A stretch of 55,000 nt of DNA, from NCBI GenBank assembly GCA_905221605.1, contig CAJNDS010001280.1, positions 634,752-689,751 on the forward strand, read 5' to 3'. The notes beneath the pieces were generated by a model. That model was given only the letters and a program-made list of their open reading frames with translations. It searched no databases and was not told where the DNA came from. The DNA comes from Symbiodinium natans. Taxonomy: Eukaryota > Sar > Dinophyceae > Suessiales > Symbiodiniaceae. Position 1 is the first letter of the stretch, and every line of letters begins with the position of its first letter. A program made the position numbers and the translations under genes. Of the stretch, positions 11,833-23,800 are shown piece by piece.

Positions 11833-14800
11833 ACCCCCAAACCCTTAAACTCCCAAACCCCCAACCCCCATTCCCAAGCCCCCAAGCCCCAAGCCCCCCC
11901 AAACTGCCAAGCCCCCAGCCGCGAGCCCCAAGCCACCAAGCCCTAAAACCCTAAAAAACCCAAAACCCTAAAACCCTAAAACCCTAAAAACCCTAAAAGC
12001 CCTAAACCCTAAAGCCCTAAACCCTAAAAAACCCTAAAACCCTAACACCCCAAACCCTAAAAACCCCAAACCCCCAACCCCCACCAACCCCAAACCCGAA
12101 ACCCTAACCCTAACCCTAAACCCTAAACCCTAAACCCTAAACCCTAAACCCTAAACCCTAAACCCTAAACCCTAAAACCCTAAACCCTAAACCCTAAACC
12201 CTAAACCCTAAACCCTAAACCCTAAACCCTAAACCCTAAACCCTAAACCCTAAACCCTAAACCCTAAACCCTAAACCCTAAACCCTAAACCCTAAACCCT
12301 AAACCCTACCCTCGCAGCCCAGGCTACAACGTTGCGCCCCTCCGCCTCCAAAGCCTTGGGATGAAGGCCGGGCCTGGCCGTAGGGTTTAGGGTTTAGGGT
12401 TTAGGGTTTAGGGTTTAGCGTTTAGGGTTTAGGGTTTAGGGTTTGGGGTTTGGGGTTCAGGGTTTAGGGTCTAGGGTCTAGGGTTTAGGGTTCAGGGTTC
12501 AGGGTTCAGGGTTCAGGGTTCAGGGTTTAGGGGTTCGGGTTTAGGCTTTAGGCTTTAGGCTTTAGGCTTTAGGCTTTAGGCTTTAGGCTTTAGGCTTTAG
12601 GCTTCAGGCTTCAGGCTTTAGGCTTTAGGCTTTAGGCTTTAGGCTTTAGGCTTTAGGCTTTAGGCTTTAGGCTTTAGGCTTTAGGCTTTAGGCTTTAGGG
12701 CTTAGGCTTTAGGCTTTAGGGTTTAGGCTTTCGGCTTTCGGCTTTAGGCTTTAGGCTTTAGGCATTAGGGGTTAGCGTTTAGGGTTAGGGGTTTAGGGCT
12801 TAGGGTTTAGGGGTTTAGGGGTTCAGGGTTCCTCTTTTTATTGGCTTGATGGTCGGGCAATTTTGAGGTTTCTGGGGCCGCCCCTCCCCTTGAACCTTCA
12901 GCCCGAAGCCTTCGGCCCCGCTACTGGCAAGTTGAGAACCCGAAACGTAACACACCCTAAACCCTGAACCCTGAACCCTGAACCCTGAACCCTAAACCCT
13001 AAACCCTAAACGGCAGCAAGTTGGGCGCTTTGCGTGGCGCCGACTACGTGCTTGCTGGGGCAAGGGGCAAGGGAAACCGGGGTTCCTAGGCCACAAGCAG
13101 ATTGTTAGGGTTTAGGGTTTAGGGCTAGGGTTTAGGGTTTCGGGTTCAGGGTTTAGGGCTTGGAGTCTAGGGTTTAGGCTCCCTTTCGGTAGTTGTAGGC
13201 GCTGGGAACCTCGATGGAGCAGAAGCTGTAGAAGTACCTTGACCTCTTCCGGCCCATTTGCGACTTGTCTTTGTGCACCCTCAGCACCTGCATGAGAGGA
13301 CGCAGCACCCATTGCCCCACAGCCCTAAACCCTAAACCCTAAACCCTAAACCCTAAACCCTAAACCCTAAACCCTAAACCCTAAACCCTAAACCCTAAAC
13401 CCCAGGCCAGGCCCGGCCCTAAACACTACAGCCGAAACCCTGAATCCTGAGCCTTGGAAGGCTGCACCCAAAGCTTCCAGTTTCCTAGTAAGGCTTTAGG
13501 GCCCAGAGGTTACCTGAGCCCTTACTTAACCCTTTGGGCTTAGGGTTTAGGGTCTAGGGTTTTGGGGTTTAGGGTTTAGGGTCTAGGGCCCTAAACCTTA
13601 AACCCATCAAGTTTAACTCTAAGCCCTGCACATTCACGCCTTGCCTCCACAATGGCGGAGGCTATGGCCCATGAGCAGCAGCAGCTTTCCACTGGGCCGC
13701 TTTTCCTGGAACAGGGGCTCCCTCAACTCGATTCTCTAAACCCCAAACCCTACTTCCTAAACTCTAAATCCTAAACCCACTTGAGGGTTTAGGGTTTAGG
13801 GTTTAGGGTATTATTAGTTAACTATATCTAGAAACCTAATTTTAACGCTGCGCGACCCGCCTCGGCCCGGCCCAGCGCATCCGCGTGAGCATGGTGATTC
13901 CGCAGCGCCCAAGTCGCTGGACCCCAAGCAATAAGGGTTGGGTTTAGGGTTTAGGGTTTAGGGTTCTGGGTTTATGGTTTATGGTTTGGGGTTTAGGGTT
14001 GAGGGCTTAGGGCTCAGGGGTCACGTTTTGGGGTTTCGTGTTTTTGGGTTTAGGGTTCAAGGTTCAAGCCAAACCCTCAAGCAAAAGGGGTCGGGACAGG
14101 GTACCGCCAGAGAAAGGGGGGGCGGGGGGGGGGGGGGGGGGGGGGTCTGCTGGGCTGGGCTTCAACCTTTCCCCTGGTTCTGGCGAACCGTCCGCTTTCA
14201 GATTGTGGTCGCCCATGGGGGGTACCCTTTCCAGGCAAAAAAAAGGGGGTCGACAATTGGCTTTGGGTTTGGGGGGAGGATGGCGGGGGTGCCTGTTCTC
14301 ACAACCTATACACCTTCCGCCCGAGGCCTCGGCGGATAGGAACCGCGTATGTGTAGGTTGCCTAACCGCTTAGGAACTTCAGGGTCCGCCAAACTTCAGG
14401 TCCTGCTGCGCGATGGCGAATTGGGGTTTTGGGTTTGGGGTTTGGGGTTTAGGGTTTAGGGTACATCTTTAGTCTAAGGAACTCTCAACCGTGAACCCTG
14501 AACCCAAGACCATCAACACGGTCCATTTACTTTCTTTTAGAGGTTCTGAAGTAGAGGCGCTTGGGTTTGCTGGGGTATATGAGGGGTATCGAAGGGCCCC
14601 CCAATTAAGGGCCCCATATGAAAGGGACCATCGAACCACCCTAAGATTTAGATGTGCATTGTAGTTAAGGCAGCCCCCTGGTGTGAGCTGTAGGGACACA
14701 CCCTCATAAGTCCCCACAAGCCCACAAAACCCTCCCAACCCTAGTCCACAACATCCAGCCCAACAGCACTAGGAAACCCGGAGCCTCTCTCAAAACAGCC

Positions 14801-17800
14801 CAAAATCATTTTCATTAACGCTCAAAACAGCTGGAGTCAGTAAGAGCGGTTCTCAAGTAGGGTTGGTACCCCAAATAGGTTCCCTTCCTGAGTCACCCGA
14901 TCCTCCAAGAAAACCCCAGAACCACCAAAACTCATTGAACCCCAAACCCTGAACCCTAAACCCTAATCCGTAAAAGCCCGAAACCCAAATCCTTCAACAC
15001 CCTAAAGCCTAAAACGCTAAACCCTAAACCCCTAAACCCAAAAATCCCGAAAACCCTAAAACCTAAAGCGCTAAACCCTAAACACCCCAATCCCTAAACC
15101 CCTAAAGCCCTAAACCCTAAACACACCCTAAAAACTCTCAAAACCCTAAATCCTAAACCCCTAAACCCTAAAACCCTAAGCCTTACAACCCTAAACCCTA
15201 AACCCTAGACCCTAAACCCCAAACCCTAAACCCTAAACCCTAAACCCTAAACCCTAAACCCTAAACCCTAAACCCCCCACATGTCGGCCCAGACCGGCCC
15301 CGGACGTCGTCGTTTGCACTCCGGGGCGCCTCGTGGAGCACTTCACCAGCCGAGGCCAGCCGGGGTTTAGGGTTTAGGGTTTAGGGTTTAGGGTTTAGGG
15401 TTTAGGGTTTAGGGTTTAGGGTTACTTATGGGAGGTTTAGGGTTTGGGGTTTAGGGTATTTAGGGTTAGGTGTTTGGCGGTTTGAGCGCTTGGGGATAGG
15501 GAATTCAGTGTTTGGGGGTTTGGGAGATTGGAGATTTAGGGTTTAGGGTTGAGGGGTTCGGGGGTTTGGGCAACCCCCTAAACCCTAAACCCTAAACCCT
15601 AAACCCTAAACCCTAAACCCTAAACCCTAAACCCTAAACCCTGCTTACGTACTGTAGTTTGTTTGTTGTTGCACAGGTTTACGGCTCATGGTGGAGGCTA
15701 CCAAAGCTTCAGCCTTAAAGCTCAGACCGCAACTCCTAAACCTTAAAGCAGGGTTCAGGGTCTAGGGTTTAAGGTGCAGGGTTTAGGGTACCTTCAACAT
15801 TAGAAACCACCGCTCGAGTGCTGAGACGTTACAGGGCTTGGTGGACTATGAGCTTCGGTTTAATTAGGATGTAGGGTCTGGGACTCAGGCGAAGTTCTTC
15901 ACAGCGCTGTTTCAACGTCGAAAGCCCGAATGCCTAAACCCTAAGCCCTAAACGCCAGACTTGCGCAGTGAACCCTAAAGCGACCCGCTTAGCGACAACC
16001 GAACTTAACCACAACCCCCGAACCCCTGAGCCCTAAACCTGAAGCCCTAAACCCTAAGCCCTAAACCCTAAGCCCTAAACCCTAAGCCCTAAACCCTAAG
16101 CCCTATAGCCCTAAACCCTACACCCTAAGCCCTAAACCTAAACCCTAAACCCTAAACCCTAAACCCTAAACCCTAAACCCTAAACCCTAAACCCTAAACC
16201 CTAAACCCCAATACCACCTTCAGCCGTCTGGCGTGAGGCGCGCGCCTCGATCTGAGCACTGTCCGCTGGAACCCGGGCTGAAGTTTGGTGCAGCTTTAGG
16301 GTTTAGGGTTTCGGGTTTAGGGTTTTTGATTTCGAAGGCTTGGTACAGGATGCAGGAAGGGTGCGATTTCTCGGGGTTTAGGGTGTAGGGTTTAGGGTTT
16401 AGGGGTTGCACATGGTCCCTTAAGGTCCCTTACCTTCTGTAAAAGAGATCTGAAGCATGGGCCCACAAGGGGTATATGAAGTAGGGTTTATATTTCTGTT
16501 TTTGGTGAGTGTATATAAGGTTCCTTTTTCATATTGGTGAGTGTATACATTGGGTGTCCTTTTGGGGGTACAAGAAATATATACCCTGCTTCACATAAGT
16601 TTTAAGGGTGATATCGAAGGGTTGGCACATGATCACTTAATGGGGTTCCTTGTCTCTTTAAGGAGATTTGAAGCATGGGCCCTTGGGTGTTATGGGGTAT
16701 ACAAGGGGTATATCAGGGTTCCCCAACTTAAGGGACCATGTAGCTACCCTACGTTTGGGGATGTTGTAGGCTTTGTAAGGCTTTAGAGGCTTCTAGGCAC
16801 ATCACAGGCTATGGGGCTGAAATGGTTTAGAGCTTGGGGATTAGGACTTCGACCCTAAACCCTAAACCCTAAACCCTCAACCCTAAACCCTAAACCCTCC
16901 TAAACCGTTATACAGTTTAGCATTGAGGTCAGAGCTTTGGATTGCGAGTCTTTTCAGCCAGTTAAAGAGACTTTGGGCCTGGCGGCTGAGGAAACTCCCG
17001 GACCGGAGGCCAACTCCCATGGGGTTTAGGGTTTAGGGTTTAGGGTTTAGGGTTTAGGGTTCAGGGTTTAGGGTTTAGGGTTTAGGGTTTAGGGTTTGTA
17101 GCAGCACCCTCGGCACTAAACCCTACATCCAGGTTCGTCGTGGACGAGGCGGACCGGTTGCTTTCGCAGAGTCTTGGCGCGTTCAACTTTTGGGATCCTC
17201 TTGAAGTGTTCTTAAAGAGGTTGTGTTGGGAGGGGTGTCTAGTCAATGATGGCCTCAATTCACGTCCTTGTTGTAATACATACCACTTGGAATTCACCCC
17301 AATCCTCAACCTTAAACCCTGTACTCCCAAATTGAACCCCCCAAACAACTGCGGCCTACACCACGTGCAGAAGCGGCCGTGTTAACAGAGGGACCCGAAA
17401 TCGTAGACCTGAACTAGAAAGTTCACTGGGACTTTACTAACTGGCGTTCTATGCCAACCCATAACTGGGATTATTATTATTTTTATTATGATTACTATGG
17501 TTATTATGATCATTATGGTTATTATGATTATTATGACTAATATTATTACCATAGGGCTGTTAAGGCAGGGGTGTTCAAGGGGGTAGGTACCTAGGGAACC
17601 GTAGGCAAGCTTAGGGAGTCTTAGGTAGTAGTGGGGAGTATTTGGGAACCTTCAGGTTACATACCCCCCCTTGAACCTCGCTCCCTGAAGTAGGGTTTAG
17701 GGTTTAGGGTTTAGGGTTTAGGGTTTAGGGTTTAGGGTTTAGGGTTTAGGGTTTAGGGTTTAGGGTTTAGGGTTTAGGTATAACATTAGCCTGTAGAAGG

Positions 17801-20800
17801 CAACGGGAGAGGGGGGGGGGTTATATGCATGGGTAAAACTCTCGGCCCGTACTTCAGAACCCTCTGACAAAGATGATAACCCTAAACCCTAACTCTAAGC
17901 CCCAACTGGGTTTAGAGTTTAGGGTTTAGGGTTTTACTTCTACGCCCACTTACTACTTCCCCTGATCCTTAAGTATAAGCCCCGAAGACTTTTTCAGCTC
18001 CAGCCAGCCTCCAAGAAAAGAGCCTCATGTACAAGTAGCCCTAAACCCTAAACACTAACCCTAAACCCTAAACGGTGAACCCTGAACCCTAAGCCCTAAA
18101 CCCTAAACCCTAAACACTAAACCCTAAACCCTAAACCCCATCCACAAGTCCCAAGGAGCTACCACCGATGGTTGGAGGCACGTGATGCAAGCTTTGAAGC
18201 AAAAGTCAACAGCAGCTGCAGGGTTTAGGATTTAGGGTTTAGGATTTAGGGTTTAGGGTTTCGGGTTTCGGGTTTAGGGTTTAGGGTTTGGGGTTAGGGC
18301 TAGGGTTCAGGGGTTCGGGTTTGGCTTCCGCGAGGTCTTCGACCGCACCACCACGCTGCCTCCGGCCTCGTCTGGCATGCCGCCGCGGCCACGACCGCAG
18401 AAGCTGCGGCCTGGTGTTTAGAATTTCGAATCTAGGGTTAGGGTTTAGGGTTTAGGGCTTAGGGCTTAGGGCTTAGGGTTTAGGGTTTTGGGTTTTGGGT
18501 TTTGGGTTTAGGGTTTAGTTTTTCAAGTGCCTGGAGAGGGTGACGTCGAAGGCATTGGTCAACTTTTTAGATACCTGCTTCGATGAGTCAGCCATAGAGT
18601 GCTTTGGGCCCCAGAACCCGAAACCCTAAACCCTCAAGTCTAAACCACTCAGCCCTAAACCCTAAACCCTAAACCCTAAACCCTAAACCCCAAACTGCCC
18701 TGGGGCTTGGTCCCAGGCTCTTCTCTGCCACCATGACCTGGGACCCCCGGAAGCTGGCGGCGCTCAAGTTGCTAAGGCCTGGGAGGTTTAGGGTTTAGGG
18801 TTTAGGGTTTAGGGTTTAGGGTTTAGGGTTTAGGGTTTAGGGTTTAGGGTTTAGGGTTTGGGGTCTAGGGTTTAGGGTTTTTAGGGTTTTGGGGTCAAGG
18901 GTTTGGGGTTACGGATTCAGTGTTTGGATTTTGGAGTCTAGGGTTTAGGGCTGATGGTTTGGGGTGTAGTGGGGAGTATGCGGGAACTTTGGGTTACAAA
19001 CCCCCCCCCCCTGAACCCCCCTCCCTTCAGGACCCTATAAGCTACAGCCCCTTTAACACCGTTCTCTGTGATAAGGGCACCCTGTTTTTGGGGTTGGGCT
19101 TGTTGCTTTACAGGGGAACCTTGAACCAAGAAAAGGGAAAAGGGTACCAAGGACCCCAAGCCTGGGTTATCCTTTTTCAGCAACTCCGGGCCTTGCTAGG
19201 TTGGGTTTGGGATTTGTTGTGGGTTGTTTTAGAGATTACTTGGAGGTTCATGGTACTTAATAACCCAGTTACAACGTACTTTTAACTGTACTTATAGCTT
19301 AGAACCATATTCGGGCACTTAGGGGACTTATAGTTGGGTTCTAAGTACAGCTATCATTAGTCTAGGTTGGTTTTTGGAACATGTTTTTGTATGTTCCTTA
19401 CTTGTGATTAGAAGGGACCCTACATATAGATATTTTTCAGAGGCTTTAAAGGCCAACCCAGTAGTTAACAGGTACCATGAACCTCCGAGTCGCCCTAAAC
19501 CCTATCAACCCTAAAGCCATCCCCCACGGGGCATCCTGAACCAGCTGAGCTGGACTTACGATTTTTCGAAGGTTTCGGTAGCCCTAAACCCTAAACCCGA
19601 AACCCTAAACCCTAAACCCTAAACCCTGAACCCCAAACCCTAAACCCTTGACCCGGCCTCAAGCCCCAAGCCCCCGGCCCGCCACAAACCCCAAATGCTG
19701 AGCCCTGAACCTGCAACCCTAAGTCGAGGCCGTTGTACTTCTTCTCGTCGCGTTCGGGGCATCTCGGATGAATGCATGACTGCAACCCTAAAGCCTAAAC
19801 CCTAAACCCTAAACCCTAACCCCTAAACCCTAAACCCTAGACCCTAGACCCTAAACCCTAAACCTGGGGCAGGCTCGGGCAGAGAGTTGGGTTCTGGCTG
19901 TAACAGGGCTGCGGATCACGCGTTCAACAACTTCCCGGGGTCCAGGGTTCTGGGAAGTCCTGCAGGGTTACGGTTTAGGGTTTAGAGTTTAGGGTTTAGG
20001 GTTTAGGGTCCCAACTTAGGTATATCGGTGATCGCCACGATGGGGGCCCATAATTTCGTGTGCGCACAGAGGGTGAGGGCAGCATCTGCCATCACAATCT
20101 GCGGCGCTGCCCCCTCAACCCCAAACCCCAAACCCCAAACCCTAAACCCTAAACCCTAACCCTAAACCTTAAACCCTAAACCCTAAACCTTACAACCTTT
20201 GAGCCCTGAAGCCAGAACCATGGAGCTGGGAGTTCCAGTGTTGCGTTTCAGGAAATATGCCTGGGTTCAGGCAATCCCCACACTCAATCCTGAACCCCAA
20301 ACCCTAAAGCCTAAAACCTAACCCCCAAACCTTAAACCCTATACCCTAGACCCTAAACCCTAAACCCTGAGCTGGGCCCCGAACGCGAAATCCTAAACCC
20401 GAATCTGAAACTTGAGCCCTCAACCAGCCCACACGCCGACCTGAACAGCCATCCCTATGCCCTGGGAGCAGCGACACTAAACCCCACACCCGAAAACCCT
20501 AAACCCCAAACACCGCCTTCTTCACTGAGGCAGCATACTACCCCGGCCCAGCTGCGACGCTGGGCGCAGATGGTTTGGGGCATTGGTGCTAGATTTTGCA
20601 AGATGTAAGGCAACCCTACAAGTACCTCATGATCATATACTTGGTTGGGCCCCAAAGTCCCTATATAGGAGGTACTTGAAGGCCCCATATCAACCCTAAG
20701 CCCTAAACCCTCAAAACCTTAACCCCTGAAAACCCTGAACCCCATCTTCCCTGCTTCAATGGACCCTTACGAAACCTAGTCTCGGCTTGAGCTTGACAAG

Positions 20801-23800
20801 GAAAGCTCAGGGGAGGACAACTGGGTTTTAGGGTTCAGGGGTTGGGTTTAGGGTTTAGGATGCACATTCAAGCGCAGCGTTCAGAAAGTACGTAGCTGGC
20901 CACGCACATGAGGTGCTGGCAGAGGCACAGTCGATGTGATACAGGATCTGCATCTCTACGAGCCTGCTGAACCCTAAACCCTAAACCCTAAACCCTAAAC
21001 CCTAAACCCTAAACCCTAAACCGCTGGAGGATATGGAGCCTTGGGGCATCCGGGTTTTGGGTTTGAAGGCTTTGGAGACGTTTAGGGTCTGGCGTGGCTG
21101 TTCTCGTTGGCCGCCCAGTGGTGCCCATCTTCTTCCCCTATATATATATATATATGTACATATATATAATACATATATGCGTGATACAGTTCCTATATGC
21201 CTGAGTAGCCCCTAAATAGCCCCCAAATGAAAAGGGTCCCTCCCTTAGTCCCTGAACCAGTGGTGCCCTTTTCCCTTTTTTGGGGTTCAAGGTCAAGGTT
21301 TAGGGTTTAGGGTTTTTAGGGTTCATAGGGTTTAGGGTTTGGGGTTTAGGGTTTAGGATTATAAAGTAACAAGACTTGCGGAGGACCTCCGCCACAGCTT
21401 TAAAGACAGCCGGGAGAGAGCCACACCTTTCAAAGCACCTCCGCCGAGTTTTTGGGTTTGGGCTTATAGGGTTTAGGGTGTTTGGGTTTAGGGTTTTAGG
21501 GTCTAGGGTTTAGGCTCTAGGGTTTAGGTTTGGGGTGTAGCATTGGTCTGCTGAACGCAGTAGTGTGAAGACATGCCCACCCCAAGACCACCCAAACACT
21601 ACTCACTGCGAACCAAGCCGAAGCCATTCAATATTCACACGTGACACATGTTTAGGGGATGCCGCAGTCATGGCGGCAGAGGATACCCCCCCCCCGCCCC
21701 TCAGGCTGTTGCGTAGGGGACGGTCTGAACCGAAAGGCCCTCTCATGAAAATTCCGGGCCGTGAAAGGTTTCCGATTTTTGAGGAGTGCCAAGGTCCCTT
21801 GAAAGGCAACTCCCTTGGAAAAAAGGAGCCGAGAAGGATTTTTACAGGTGAAGGACCGGGGTCGTGAGCTTTTGCGCAGGAAAATTTCAGGGCGTGACTA
21901 GGTCTAGTCTTCGACAAATTCGGGAACGCAGGGGACGGTCTGCGCCCAAGGGCCCTCTCATAGAACAACTTGCAGGGCTTTGCCTTTTGAGTTTGCTTTC
22001 AATTCATGGTCTGTTCTTAGCCCCCAACCCCACGCCGGCCAGGGCGTCCCTTGAAAGGCAACTCCCTTGGAAAAGGAGCCGAGAAGGTTTTTTACAGGTG
22101 AAGGACCGGGGTCGTGAGCTTTTGCGCAGGGGACGGTCTGGGCCGAAGGGCCCTATCATAGAAAATTTCAGGGCGTGACTAGGTCTAGTCTTCGACAAAT
22201 TCGGAAATGGGTGTCGCGAGGTTTTGCCCAGGGGTCTGCGCCCAAGGGCCCTGTCATAGAAAAAATTGCAGACCCTTTCCGTTCAATTCATGGTCTGTTC
22301 TTTGAGCAGGACAGCTGTTGGTCTGCCACTGGGACTTTGCTAGGCCAGGGCAGCCGCGCACTAGACCGGACACCCGAACCGCCCAGGCAGCAGGCAGCCA
22401 GAAGGGCGCTGCCAGGGCCAGGGTCAGGGCCAGGGCTAGGGCAGAGGCCAGGGCAGAGGCCAGGGCCAAACAGGGCCAGGGCCAGCACCAAGTTCAGGGC
22501 CAGGGCCAGGGCCAGTGGCTTCTGGGCAGGGCGGTCAGGCCCGGACCGCCAGCCAGGGCCAGGCCCAGGGCCAGCCCCAGGGCCAGGGCCAGGAAATTGA
22601 AAAAGGATTCCCCCCCTGGGGTTTAGGGTAATACAATATCTATTGTGACTGAGCTGGGCGACTCTAGCTTGGCGACCCCTTCAGGTTTGTGCCTGCAGGC
22701 CCGATCAGTCTAGATCGGGCCTGCGTGGTCTCGCTGAGCGCTCGACTGCGCTCACTCACCTCTAGAATGAGAGGGGTGGTGGGCGGGTTTAGGGTCTAGG
22801 GTTTAGGGTTCAGGGTTCAGGGTTTAGGGTTTGGGGATAGGGTTATAGGGCTTTTTAACCCAGGACAGCACTGGCTGCGGTGTCCGGCAGCGACCAAACC
22901 GCTGGCTGTGTTGCTCCCTGGACGTCCATAGGGTTTAGGGTTTAGGGTTCAAGGTTTAGGGTTTAGGGTTTAGGGTCTAGGGTTCAGGGCTCAGGGTTTC
23001 GTTAGGGTGTGGAGGCTTAGGGTTTAGGATTTAGGGTTTAGGGTTTAGGCTTTAGAGTACACGGTTCGTTGAAGATAGTGGGTTTGTGTTTATAAAGAAC
23101 TCAGGGCTTGTGGCGTCACTTCTGAGATCTTTTGGCAGAGTTCGGAGCTGCTTTTGAATTGGCCACAATACTCGGCTTAGGAGTGGCTTTCCTTCTTGTT
23201 TAGCGTTTAGGGTTTAGGGTTTAGGGTTTAGGGTTGGGAGGTTGGTTCACTTATAAAGAAAACCAACCCAGAGAAGGGTGCCCTTATTGTAATGTGGTTA
23301 CTGGGCTTCCAAAGTGGGTTACCATACACCACTGGTCGGTTTCTGGGTTTCGCACGATCTGTATCACTTCAAATCCACCGGACCTATGTCGTAAAGATCA
23401 AACCCTAAACCTAAACCCTAAACCCTAAAGATCATACAACCATGAGCTCGCAAACCCCAAGACCAAAACCTGCAATCCCCTAAGCCCGAAACCCACAAAA
23501 CCCTTGGCTTCAGTCTTACCAGGGTTTAGGGTTTAGAGTTTAGGGTTTAGGGTTTAGGGTTTAGGGGCGCACGGCTCGTGGAGGGCCGCGCTGCTCCACG
23601 CGCAGCCAATATAGGGCTGAAGCAAATCACAGGAATAGTGGTACCTTCAACCCTAAACCCTAAGCCCTAAACCCTAAGTCCTAAGCCCTTAACTACACTA
23701 AACTGGAAAGTATACTAAGTAGGTTTTTTCGGGGTACCTGATTAACTGCACTACACATGGACCCCCCCGGGGCGTAAGGTTAAGCAACGGGCACGAAACT

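Larger units (their letters stand above)
18786..22863. other. Long helicase intron region; missing exon(s) expected here
   Basis: Holds arrays (18786-18860, 19580-19650, 19795-19865, 20970-21022), a MITE at 19237-19490, a tandem duplication at 21700-22260 and a GGCCAG minisatellite at 22405-22590. GC-rich islands 19900-19965 and 21024-21130 have open frames, but no phase-compatible helicase match was found. Confidence 0.4.

Noticed and set aside
13008-13100. Additional helicase exon between 12366 and 13661
   Set aside because: Right flank orientation, but its frames do not match the family and the neighbouring exons already join in phase without it.
20030-20115. Minus-strand exon (QIVMADAALTLCAHTKLWAP)
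   Set aside because: Open frame with an acceptor, but short, no family, and flanked by TTTAGGG...CCCTAAA, the intron-type setting.
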